51,743 nucleotides of DNA from an uncultured Collinsella sp. (GTDB lineage Bacteria > Actinomycetota > Coriobacteriia > Coriobacteriales > Coriobacteriaceae): contig CALJCO010000136.1 in assembly GCA_938023905.1 (NCBI GenBank), positions 1 through 51,743 of the forward strand. Direction: 5' to 3'. The notes beneath the pieces were generated by a model that did not search any database, was not told the origin of the DNA, and saw only the letters and a list, made by a program, of their open reading frames with translations. Position 1 is the first letter of the stretch. Each line of letters begins with the position of its first letter. Below, one piece after another: positions 39,069 to 46,976 of this stretch. The position numbers and the translations under genes are program-made.

Positions 39069-41564
39069 ATGACCGCAACCGCCAGTCGAACCACCAACCG
39101 CAGGCCCGAGCTTTTGGCGCCCGCCGGAGGGCCCGAGCCCTTTGCCGCCGCACTCGCCGCGGGGGCAGACGCCATCTACTGTGGCATGGGCAGCTTCAAC
39201 GCCCGCCGCAAGGCAACCAACTTTACCGACGAGGCCTTTGAGCAGGCCTGCCGCGCCGCGCATCTAGCCGGGTCGCGCGTCTACGTCACGGTCAACATCG
39301 TCATCAAGCAGTCCGAGATGGGCGATGCGCTGCAACTCATCCATCGCTGCTCCACGCTGGGCGCCGATGCCTTCATTATCCAGGACTGGGGTCTGTTCTT
39401 TGAGGTCAAGCGCACCATGCCCGGCATCGAGACACATATCTCGACCCAGGCGAACATCCACGACGACCGCGGAACCCTTTGGTGCCGTGAGCAGGGCGCC
39501 GACCGCGTGACTCTCTCGCGCGAGCTCTCCATCGACGAGATCGCCGCCATCCACGACGCCGCGCCCGATGTCGACCTCGAGGTCTTTAGCCACGGCGCCA
39601 TCTGCTTTTGCTACTCGGGCCTGTGCCTGCTCTCGAGCTTTGCCATGGCGGGCCGCTCGGCCAACCGCGGCATGTGCGCTCAGCCCTGTCGCCTGCCTTA
39701 TGAGCTGATCGACGAGAACGGTCGCGCGCTCTCCCCTGCCGGTCGCGAGCGCGCGCTGTGCCCGCGCGACACCAACACGTCGCAGCTTGTTCGCCGTCTG
39801 TATGACGCCGGCGCCGCATCGCTCAAACTCGAGGGCCGCATGAAGGCCCCCGATTACGTGTACTCCATCGTCGACGTGTATCGTCATCAGATTGATGACA
39901 TGCTGGCCCATGTTTCAACCTCTAAGGACGAGGAAGCCGCCCGCCAGCGCCAACTCAAGCGCTGCTTTAACCGCGACTTTACGCACGCCTACCAGGACGG
40001 TACCTCGGGCGACGAGATGATGAGTTACGAGCGCTCCAACAACCGCGGCCAGATCGTGGGCACGGTACTCGGCAGCCGCCCGGCCAACCGCGATGTGCGC
40101 GGACTCAAGCCCGACGACCGCCGTCGCCGCGCCGCCATCGCCCGCATTGAGCTGTTTGAGCCCGTGGGCAAGGGCGACCTGCTGGAGCTTCGTCACGACG
40201 ATGAGTTCGACCAGTTCCTGACCACCATTGCCGCCGATGATGCCGCCGCGGGTGACGTCATCGAGTGCTGCGTGCCCCGTAGCATGCCCGAGGGTTGCCG
40301 CGTACGCGTGATTCGAAGCCAGCGCGCTATCGACGCCGCCGGCGCCGCGCTCAAGCGCGACGTGCTGCGCCGCCGCGCCGTAGACGTGTCCGTCGTGGCG
40401 CGTCTAGGCGAGCCTTTTACCGTGACGCTCACCTGCTGCGACGACCCCGCGCTCACCGCCACTGCGACCGGCTTTACCGTCGAGGCCGCCAAGACCCGCG
40501 CCGTCGAAGCGTCCGATCTGGTGGAGCATGTAGGCCGCATGGGCTCCTCGCCCTTTGAGGCCGCGAGCTTTGACGTGGCGCTCGATGAGGGCTGCGGTAT
40601 GGGCTTCTCCGCCGTGCACAAGGTGCGCACCGCCGCCTGCAAGGCGCTGGAAGAGGCCATTCTGGCGCCGTACGCGGAGCGCGCGAAAACGCTCGAGCTG
40701 CCGGCGATTGTAACCAGTGATTCCCGCCTCACGCCCGAGCACTACCGCGATGAGCCGCAGATCTGCGCCACCGTCACCTCGCTCGAGGCCGCCGAGGCCG
40801 CTCGCGCCGAGGGTGTAACGCGCATCTACATGACCACCGACGCGCTCGATGCGGCCGAGCTCTCCCCCGCCGATGCATTTGAGCAGGGCATCGTACCCGT
40901 GCTCGACGAGGTCTGCCGCGCCGTTGACCACGTACGCGTCGACCCGTGGGTTGTTGCCGGCGCCACGGTCGCTATTGGCAACACCTCTGAGCTTGCCCTG
41001 GCCGCCCAGGTTGGCGCCACGGCCGAGATTCGCTCTTGCCTGCCGGTGCACAACACGCCCTGCATGGAGGCGCTTGCCGAGCGCGGAGCCGGTGCGTTTT
41101 GGCTCTCGCCCGAGATCACACTCGACGAGATTGTCTCGCTCGGCGCCGCCGCGCCCGCGGCTCTGGGCATCACCGTCTTTGGCCGCCCGCGCGTCATGAC
41201 AAGCGAGCATTGCATTCTGCAGGTTGCCAACGGCTGTATCCACGATTGTGCCAACTGCCGCCTGCGTGCCCGCAGGCTCTCGCTCAAGAATATCGACGGA
41301 AAGGTCATGCCCGTCCGCACCGACATCCACGGCCGCTCTCGCCTGTACGATGCCTACCCCATCGACCTCACGCCGCAGGTACCGCAGTTGCTCGACGCCG
41401 GCGTCCGTCGTCTTATGGTCGACGGAACCCTGCTCGAGGCCGATGAGATTGGCCGTGCCGTCGCTCGCGTCCGTCGCGCCGTCGAGGCGGCTCAAGCCGG
41501 CCGCAAGCCCGCCGCCCGCCTGCGCGGCGCCACCTCGGGCTGCATGTTTGTGGGAATTAGCTAA
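39069..41564 (+). CDS. U32-family peptidase/collagenase-like protein with DUF3656
   Basis: Protein of 831 residues. The N-terminal U32 domain (about 12-320) has ELLAPAGGPEPF, GADAIYCGMGSFNAR and the cysteine-containing signature EVFSHGAICFCYSGLCLLSS ending in CAQPCR. The long C-terminal part matches the DUF3656 extension of the larger U32 proteins. Members such as RlhA modify 23S rRNA rather than cut protein, so RNA hydroxylation is as likely as proteolysis. AAAGGCAGG precedes the ATG, and a TATACT at 39,031 may be the -10 box. The next gene, a pseudouridine synthase, is 15 bp downstream, supporting an RNA-modification unit. Confidence 0.9.
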   Translation: MTATASRTTNRRPELLAPAGGPEPFAAALAAGADAIYCGMGSFNARRKATNFTDEAFEQACRAAHLAGSRVYVTVNIVIKQSEMGDALQLIHRCSTLGADAFIIQDWGLFFEVKRTMPGIETHISTQANIHDDRGTLWCREQGADRVTLSRELSIDEIAAIHDAAPDVDLEVFSHGAICFCYSGLCLLSSFAMAGRSANRGMCAQPCRLPYELIDENGRALSPAGRERALCPRDTNTSQLVRRLYDAGAASLKLEGRMKAPDYVYSIVDVYRHQIDDMLAHVSTSKDEEAARQRQLKRCFNRDFTHAYQDGTSGDEMMSYERSNNRGQIVGTVLGSRPANRDVRGLKPDDRRRRAAIARIELFEPVGKGDLLELRHDDEFDQFLTTIAADDAAAGDVIECCVPRSMPEGCRVRVIRSQRAIDAAGAALKRDVLRRRAVDVSVVARLGEPFTVTLTCCDDPALTATATGFTVEAAKTRAVEASDLVEHVGRMGSSPFEAASFDVALDEGCGMGFSAVHKVRTAACKALEEAILAPYAERAKTLELPAIVTSDSRLTPEHYRDEPQICATVTSLEAAEAARAEGVTRIYMTTDALDAAELSPADAFEQGIVPVLDEVCRAVDHVRVDPWVVAGATVAIGNTSELALAAQVGATAEIRSCLPVHNTPCMEALAERGAGAFWLSPEITLDEIVSLGAAAPAALGITVFGRPRVMTSEHCILQVANGCIHDCANCRLRARRLSLKNIDGKVMPVRTDIHGRSRLYDAYPIDLTPQVPQLLDAGVRRLMVDGTLLEADEIGRAVARVRRAVEAAQAGRKPAARLRGATSGCMFVGIS

Positions 41565-41579
41565 CCGAAAGGCTTACAC

Positions 41580-42239
41580 GTGAACGAAGAACCTCAAGTC
41601 CTCTACTGCGACGCCTGGCTCATGGCCATCGACAAGCCCGCCGGCATGATCGTCCACGGCGACGGCACCGGCGAGCGCACGCTCACCGACTACGCCAGCG
41701 ACCTGCTGCTGGCGATGGGCGACGGCTTTGCCGCGACCGACATGCAGCCGCTCAACCGCTTGGACCGCGACACCACCGGCGTGGTGCTGTTCTCACTCGA
41801 CAAGCAGACGCAGCCCGCCTTTGATCAGATGATTATCGACCACGCGTTCGAAAAGCACTACCTAGCGCTCGCCGAGGGCAAAATCGACTGGAACGAGAAG
41901 CTCATCGACAAGCCTATCGCCCGCGACCGCCACGATAGCCGCAAGATGCGCGTTGGCGCCAGCGGCAAGCCGTCTCAGACGCGCGTCAAGGTACTCAAGC
42001 GCCTTAAGAGCCGCCGTGGCCTGCCTACGCGCTCGTATATTGATGTCGAGCTGCTCACCGGCCGCAAGCACCAGATCCGCGTGCACCTGGCAAGCGAGCA
42101 TCATCCCTTGATTGGCGACGACCTGTACGGAACGCCGCGTCCCTGCGGCCTGATGCTCCACGCCCACAGCGTATCCTTCACGCATCCCGTAACCGGCGAG
42201 CACATCCACATCGAAGCCCCCTGCCCCTGGGAGCCCTAA
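41580..42239 (+). CDS. RluA-family pseudouridine synthase
   Basis: Protein of 219 residues starting with GTG (41580; GAAAGG upstream). The catalytic motif is NRLDRDTTGVVLFS with the nucleophile Asp near residue 63, followed by the family motif LLTGRKHQIRVHLA. There is no S4 domain, so it is a short RluA type acting on rRNA or tRNA. Likely co-transcribed with the U32 gene. Confidence 0.92.
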   Translation: MNEEPQVLYCDAWLMAIDKPAGMIVHGDGTGERTLTDYASDLLLAMGDGFAATDMQPLNRLDRDTTGVVLFSLDKQTQPAFDQMIIDHAFEKHYLALAEGKIDWNEKLIDKPIARDRHDSRKMRVGASGKPSQTRVKVLKRLKSRRGLPTRSYIDVELLTGRKHQIRVHLASEHHPLIGDDLYGTPRPCGLMLHAHSVSFTHPVTGEHIHIEAPCPWEP

Positions 42240-42333
42240 AACCTGCCAAAAAGGGACAGGTTTATTTTGGCAGGTTTTATCTGGACAAACGTCAAAACCA
42301 CCACAAAGGTTCCTGCCCCTTCGCGGTGGTTTT
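42238..42333. repeat. Two adjacent hairpin repeats after the pseudouridine synthase gene
   Basis: First: AAAACCTGCCAAAA (42238-42251) and TTTTGGCAGGTTTT (42265-42278), a perfect 14-bp inverted repeat overlapping the stop codon. Second: AAAACCACC (42294-42302) and GGTGGTTTT (42325-42333). The first is a usable bidirectional terminator; together they look like a dispersed intergenic element. Confidence 0.7.
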
Positions 42334-42355
42334 GGCCTTAGCCCGTCCCTTGCTG

Positions 42356-43102
42356 TTAGACCGTGATGACGTTGTCCATTGCCCGGTACTTGGCAGGGAC
42401 ATCGCCTGCGGTAACAATCGTTGCGTCACGGAAGTCCGCGAACTTGACGGGCGCCACCATGCCAAATTTACTGGCGTCCGAGATTACGAAGCGCTTGGCC
42501 GTATGGCGCATCGAGATACGCTTTACTTGCGCCTCCTCGATATCGGGCGCCGTGAAGCCCTGCTCGGCGGCAATGCCGTTAGAGCCCCAAAAGCCACAGT
42601 TGAAGTTGTAGCGGTCTAAGGTTGCCAAGGCATCGGGGCCAACGAGCGCCTCGGTCTCGGGTTTGAGCTCGCCACCCAGCACCACGGTACGCATGCCGCG
42701 CAAAGCAAGGCGTTGAGCATGGAGCACGGAATCGGTCACATAGGTGACATCTTCAAGGTGTGGAAGATGCTCGATGAGCCTGAGCGTCGTCGAACCCGAA
42801 TCGATGTACACAAAGCTCTCGGGCTCTACCAGCGCCGCCGCACGGGCGCAGATACGCTCCTTGTCGTCGTTATGGAGGTCGCTGCGCTCATTAAGCGTTA
42901 GGTCGCGCGTCACGTGCGCGCGCTCCAGACTTGTCGCGCCTCCGTGCACCTTGGCGATACGGTGTGCTCGGTCGAGCGTCTGCAGGTCGCGCCGAATGGT
43001 AGACGCCGTCACGCCCAGGGCTTCGGCAAGCTCCGGCACGGTAACCGAGCCGGTCTGCTGAACCATCGACACGATCGCGTTGAGCCTATCTTCCGCTAGC
43101 AT
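42356..43102 (-). CDS. DeoR-family transcriptional regulator
   Basis: Protein of 248 residues. The N-terminal winged helix contains TVPELAEALGVTASTIRRDL (about 20-39), the DeoR signature. The C-terminal sugar-phosphate sensor has FVYIDSGSTTLRL and KRFVISDASKFG. It follows the Gfo/Idh gene by 3 bp in one operon, so it probably controls that gene and itself in response to a sugar phosphate. Confidence 0.92.
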   Translation of the reverse strand: MLAEDRLNAIVSMVQQTGSVTVPELAEALGVTASTIRRDLQTLDRAHRIAKVHGGATSLERAHVTRDLTLNERSDLHNDDKERICARAAALVEPESFVYIDSGSTTLRLIEHLPHLEDVTYVTDSVLHAQRLALRGMRTVVLGGELKPETEALVGPDALATLDRYNFNCGFWGSNGIAAEQGFTAPDIEEAQVKRISMRHTAKRFVISDASKFGMVAPVKFADFRDATIVTAGDVPAKYRAMDNVITV

Positions 43103-43105
43103 CGC

Positions 43106-44185
43106 TTACTCCTCCTCGGGGTACACGACTCCCCAGTCGGCGCGTAGCTTGGTCATCAGCTCCATAACATCAGAAGCATAGCCCAGAAGCTCACGCTTAG
43201 AGTCGTCGCCGGCAACGGCCTTCTCAAGATCGGCCATCTCATAGCAAAGGGCGTAAGCCTCGGTGCCGGCGTGGACCTCCTCGCGGTGGCCGTCCGCAGT
43301 CCACACGATAGTCGCGTGATCGGCGCGCGGATACTCGTTGACCTCGATATAGCACTTATCGAAGCTAATAATCGAGCGCTTGGGTTGCTTGGAGTGGAGC
43401 GTGAGGCTCACAACACCCAGCTGCTGCTCGGCATTACGGCAGACGATGCCGCCCGCAACGTCAACACCGGTCTCACAGGTGTTGCCCAACGAAACGACCT
43501 CAATGGGCTGGCTTGCCATAAAGAGACGCATGACGGACAGGGCATACACGCCAATGTCGAGCATGGCACCGCCAGCAAGGTTGCGGTTGTAGAAGCGATT
43601 GGTCAGATCGCCGTACTCCTTGTAGCTACCAAAGTTGAGCTGGGCGAGGTTCATGCGACCAAACTCGCCGGCATCCATGCGACGGCGCAGCTCTTGATAC
43701 AAGGGCATATGAAGCACCGTGGTGGCGTCCATGAGGACGACGTTGTGCTCGTCGGCGATGGCACGCGCCTCGTCGAGCTCAGCGGAATTGAGGGTAATGG
43801 CTTTCTCGCAGAGCACGTGCTTGCCGGCGGCCAGCGCGTCACGCAGATAGGTGATATGCGTGTTGTGCGGCGTGGTGATATAGACGGCGTCGATGCCCGG
43901 ATCGGCGTAGAGGTCCTCAACCGATTCATAGACCTTCTCGATGCCATACTGCTCAGCAAAAGCCTGAGCCTTGGACAGCGTACGGTTGGCGACGCCCGCA
44001 AGCTTGCGGCCGGCAAGAGCGAGAGACTGGGCCATCTGGTTGGCGATAACGCCGCACCCGATCACAGCCCAACGAAGCTCGGGAGCCGTAAAGATATCAT
44101 CGGGGAATGGCTTGTCCTGGACCGAAGCGAACGCTGCTTTTGCGGCTGCCGCGGCGTCGAGCGGAGCCTGCTTGGAATCTGCCAT
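43106..44185 (-). CDS. Gfo/Idh/MocA-family oxidoreductase
   Basis: Protein of 359 residues. The N-terminal Rossmann domain has VIGCGVIANQMAQ near 35-47 and the family motif HVLCEKAITL near 130. The C-terminal alpha/beta domain is typical (MLDIGVYALSVMRLF). It is an NAD(P)-dependent sugar or inositol dehydrogenase; substrate not determinable. The start at 44185 has AGGAGG. The operon with a DeoR regulator suggests inducible sugar use. Confidence 0.9.
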   Translation of the reverse strand: MADSKQAPLDAAAAAKAAFASVQDKPFPDDIFTAPELRWAVIGCGVIANQMAQSLALAGRKLAGVANRTLSKAQAFAEQYGIEKVYESVEDLYADPGIDAVYITTPHNTHITYLRDALAAGKHVLCEKAITLNSAELDEARAIADEHNVVLMDATTVLHMPLYQELRRRMDAGEFGRMNLAQLNFGSYKEYGDLTNRFYNRNLAGGAMLDIGVYALSVMRLFMASQPIEVVSLGNTCETGVDVAGGIVCRNAEQQLGVVSLTLHSKQPKRSIISFDKCYIEVNEYPRADHATIVWTADGHREEVHAGTEAYALCYEMADLEKAVAGDDSKRELLGYASDVMELMTKLRADWGVVYPEEE

Positions 44186-44317
44186 TATGTGCCTCCTGTG
44201 TCATAGAACGCCTTGCTTTCTGACAGCTCTATATTCGCACAAACACGCGCTTCTGTGCGCGTTTTTGCGTATCTCACCGCTAAACGGTCATTTTTGTCCC
44301 GTAAACGGCGCATCTAT

Positions 44318-44354
44318 ACGCATATTCACGCAATCCCACGCACGCAAATACGCA
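44318..44354. promoter_or_regulatory. ACGCA direct repeats upstream of the Gfo/Idh-deoR operon
   Basis: ACGCA occurs at 44318, 44328 and 44338 (10-bp steps), and again at 44342 and 44350. The first three lie on one helical face, 133-170 bp upstream of the Gfo/Idh start, consistent with an operator for the DeoR regulator. Confidence 0.4.
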
Positions 44355-44455
44355 CAAATGCGAACCGGTCATTGCTCAGAGACAGGGGCTTATGCTTAGA
44401 ACTCAAAAGACAGGATGATCCGCTTCGCCTTCGCTCATGGCGCGCTGCAGCTCTA

Positions 44456-44520
44456 AGGACCGTCCCAAACTGCCGACAGAAAAGGAACGTTCCAAACTGC
44501 AGACAGAAAAAGAACGTCCC
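44456..44520. repeat. 27-bp tandem repeat, 2.4 copies
   Basis: Unit 1 is 44456-44482, unit 2 44483-44509, and a partial third begins at 44510. Each unit runs from AGGAMCGTYCCAAACTGC to GACAGAAA. It lies in the 580-bp gap between the Gfo/Idh gene and the IS remnant, which otherwise holds no ORF I can support. Confidence 0.65.
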
Positions 44521-44671
44521 CAGGCGCCGGCATTTCAAGAGCACTCATTTAAGTCTGTCCCCAATGAGTGGGAGTAATCAGAGACCCTTTGCGAGGGAGG
44601 CCGGACGTGGCCTTCCTCGTTTTTATTCATGGACTTTAGTCCGTGCCGCGCGGCACGCGCGGCATAGAAAG

Positions 44672-44833
44672 CCACCCGCTCAGCGGGTGGAGGCCAATTT
44701 CCGCTACGCGACAAAAACCTTCCCCCTAGCATGAGGATTGTTCAGGTCATCATACTAGGGGGAGGTGATTGCTGTGGCCCAGAAAGCCAACAGCCTCGCG
44801 TACACGAAATGGCTGTGCAAGTACCGCATCGCA
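44672..44833 (+). mobile_element. tnpA: IS200-type transposon left end with truncated tnpA
   Basis: A left-end hairpin CCACCCGC-TCA-GCGGGTGG (44672-44690) is followed by CCCCCTAG (44722-44729) pairing with CTAGGGGG (44755-44762), which hides the Shine-Dalgarno GGGGGAGG as in IS200 leaders. A GTG at 44774 begins VAQKANSLAYTKWLCKY, the N-terminus of IS200/IS605 Y1 transposases. After about 20 codons the similarity stops; the His-hydrophobe-His and Tyr motifs are absent, so it is dead. Confidence 0.75.
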
Positions 44834-45051
44834 CCGAGGTCAAGCTCATCGCCGCCATCGTCGAGAAGCACCCCAAGGTGCGCTTTGCCGCGAGCCGCAC
44901 CTCGGCCCACGCCGACCTCTACGACCGCATGGAGCAGGCCCTGTGCGAGTGCGTGGCCAACGCGGTGGAGGTCGTCCGCTCCGACATCAGCCCCGCGCTT
45001 CTTGTCCACACCGGTCCAAACCTCGTGGGTGTGGCGGTCCAGGGACTCTAG
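44834..45051 (+). pseudogene. C-terminal fragment of a DegV-like protein
   Basis: The frame ends VEVVRSDISPALLVHTGPNLVGVAVQ, close to the conserved DegV C-terminus (hTGP then Gly-hydrophobe). Only about 70 residues of a ~280-residue fatty-acid-binding DegV protein are left, fused out of frame to the IS200 remnant. No RBS or start belongs to it. Confidence 0.55.
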
Positions 45052-45085
45052 CGGAGGCGGGGCGTCCTGCCCCAAAAACAAATGC

Positions 45086-45135
45086 AAAAGACGAGCACTT
45101 CTTGCCGCTCAATTGGCAAGAAGCGCTCGTCTTTT
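45086..45135. terminator. Bidirectional terminator between the DegV remnant and the ROK gene
   Basis: AAAAGACGAGC plus CTTCTTGCC pairs with GGCAAGAAG plus GCTCGTCTTTT: a ~20-bp stem with one mismatch and an 8-nt loop, ending in T or A runs on both strands. Confidence 0.85.
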
Positions 45136-45167
45136 CTTAACGCGTTGTATGGCGGAGAGAGCACAAG

Positions 45168-46052
45168 TTACGCGAGCGCCCTTCTTGCCAGCTCGGCCGC
45201 GCCGAGGATTCCTTGGTCGCCGCCGCAGCCCGGGGCGCAGATGTAGCTCTCCATGTCCTTAAGCTCGGCGGTCTGGATGTAGCCACCCAGATATTCGAGG
45301 GTCTTCTTGCGGACGATACCGTAGAGCTGCTCCTGGTGCATCACGCCGCCGCCGAGGACGATGCGGCGAGGCGAGTACATGAGCACGAGGTTCGCGCACA
45401 TCTGCCCCAGATAATCCCCCTCGAGCGCCCACACCTCATCGTTGTCCGCGAGCTCGGCCGCGGGCTTTCCCCAGCGCGCGGCGATGGCGGGGCCGGAGGC
45501 GAGCCCCTCGAGACAGCTCGCGTGGCTCGGGCAGACGCAGCGTCCCTCCTCGGTGGGACGGGTCCTTACCAGCATGTGACCGGCCTCGGGGTGCAGCATG
45601 CCGTGAAGGAGTCTGCCCGCGCACATGACGCCCGCGCCCACGCCGGTGCCGATGGTCACGTAGACGGCGTCCTCGAGCCCCTTGCAGCAGCCGAAGACCA
45701 CTTCGCCGAGGCAGGCAACGTTCACGTCCGTGTCGTAGGCCACCGGAATCCCGAGGGCGTCGGCGAACGCGGCGCGAAGACCATGGCCTCGCCACGCGAG
45801 CTTGGGCGTCTGGAGGATGGAGCCGTAGCGCTCGTCGTTGGGGTCGACGCAGGTCGGGCCGAAGGCGCCGATGCCCAACGCGTCCACATCGCGGGCGGTG
45901 AACCACTCGATCATCTGCGGGACGGTCTCGGCGGGCGTAAGCGTCGGGGTCTCCATACGGTCGAGGACCTCGCCGTCGCCGGACACCACGGCACAGACCA
46001 TCTTGGTCCCGCCGGCTTCGAGGGCGCCGAGCCTCATTTGCTTTTCGCTCAT
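45168..46052 (-). CDS. ROK-family fructokinase-like sugar kinase
   Basis: Protein of 294 residues. The N-terminal ATP loop is LEAGGTKMVCAVV, the sugar-binding segment LGIGAFGPTCVDP, then TIGTGVGAGV and the zinc motif CVCPSHASCLEGLASGPAI, which matches ROK fructokinases (ScrK type) better than glucokinases. The start at 46052 has AAGGAGG. It lies downstream of the GH172 gene on the same strand, suggesting release and phosphorylation of fructose in one pathway. Confidence 0.9.
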   Translation of the reverse strand: MSEKQMRLGALEAGGTKMVCAVVSGDGEVLDRMETPTLTPAETVPQMIEWFTARDVDALGIGAFGPTCVDPNDERYGSILQTPKLAWRGHGLRAAFADALGIPVAYDTDVNVACLGEVVFGCCKGLEDAVYVTIGTGVGAGVMCAGRLLHGMLHPEAGHMLVRTRPTEEGRCVCPSHASCLEGLASGPAIAARWGKPAAELADNDEVWALEGDYLGQMCANLVLMYSPRRIVLGGGVMHQEQLYGIVRKKTLEYLGGYIQTAELKDMESYICAPGCGGDQGILGAAELARRALA

Positions 46053-46069
46053 GTGATCCTCCTTACAAA

Positions 46070-46104
46070 GGGACGCCCGCAGTCATGGTCAACCGCGGGC
46101 GCCC
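46070..46104. other. Intercistronic hairpin between the GH172 and ROK genes
   Basis: GGGACGCCCGC (46070-46080) pairs with GCGGGCGCCC (46095-46104). No T run points to either gene; it probably tunes mRNA stability. Confidence 0.5.
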
Positions 46105-46131
46105 ATAACGTTGGCATGTTTCGAGGCGACC

Positions 46132-46925
46132 CTACCTGGGCACGCGGTCCTGCCTTGCGGCAAACGGGGCGAGCACGGCGTGCGGCTCGCTTTGGTACCA
46201 GTAGGCGACGGTGGAGATGTCGTCCTCGCGCTCGTAGAGCTTGATGTCGTCGTTGCCGAGGTCCTGGAACGTCACGCGCAGGTCCTCCTTGAACGATATC
46301 GGGTCGGGAAGGTGCCACCTGTAGAGGCCGTGCCTGGGCAGCGCGTCGTCGTTAGTCGCGAGCATCGGATTCGGGTTCGGCTTGCCCGCGCTGAAGCGGT
46401 CGCGCGTGGCGTCGCGCGTCGAGCGGTACGGGTAGCCGGCGAACAGCGTGTTGAAGCACTGCGCCTCGGGCAGTGCGTGGGGCGGCCTGTCGAGGAAGGC
46501 CCAGGCACCGCCGAAGTAGTCCTCGGCTCCCGTCGAGGTGACCGTGGGGAACTCCTCGTCGCCGTCGAGGAAGAACTTCATCTCGCCCTCGCCCCACCAA
46601 TAGCGCTCCAGGGCGCACAGGGCCATGTAGGTGCCGACGTAGTAGCCCTTGCCGCGCACGCCGTCGAGCACGGTGTAGTCGACGCCCCTGCGGGTGCTGC
46701 GCTCGCGGTTAAAGCGGGCGTGGAAGTACATGGCGTCGTCCGGCACGTCGGTGAGCGCGTAGTTGAACGTGTAGAAGATGTACTTAATGAACCCGGGGTG
46801 CTCGCTCGTAAGCGTGACCTTGGCGTGCTTCCTGAAGGGCATCTCGAAGTAGCAGTTCATGCCGCCCGTCGGGTTCACGCAGATGGGCATCGAGTTGACG
46901 ATGGCGCGCTCACCGAAGCCGTTGC
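46132..46925 (-). CDS. DUF2961/GH172-family glycoside hydrolase, N-terminus lost at contig junction
   Basis: About 260 residues are left: VNSMPICVNPTGGMNCYFEMPF, then YFHARFNRE, VLDGVRGKGYYVGTY, WWGEGEMKFFLDGDEEF and GTEDYFGGAW-like TGAEDYFGGAWAF, all DUF2961 signatures. GH172 enzymes act on fructosides or arabino/galactofuranosides. A full protein would have ~100 more N-terminal residues, and the frame switches to unrelated sequence near 46,915-46,926, exactly where an AtpA tail begins on the other strand. The truncation is therefore probably an assembly effect, not a mutation. Confidence 0.8.
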
Positions 46926-46930
46926 CGCCT
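46911..46930. other. Chimeric junction 1, Coriobacteriia to Desulfovibrionaceae
   Basis: The minus-strand GH172 frame and the plus-strand AtpA C-terminal frame meet on the same bases. Both genes are cut internally. GAAGCCGTTGCC could serve as shared short homology. Confidence 0.7.
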
Positions 46931-46953
46931 TCAAGCAGGGCTGGCAGGCCTAA
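46915..46953 (+). pseudogene. atpA: C-terminal stub of ATP synthase alpha subunit
   Basis: Twelve codons, EAVAAFKQGWQA, and a stop: an AtpA-like tail 23 bp before atpG, in the usual alpha-gamma order. The remaining ~490 residues are missing because of the junction. Confidence 0.6.
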
Positions 46954-46976
46954 GGCCGCCAAACGGGAGACCTAGC

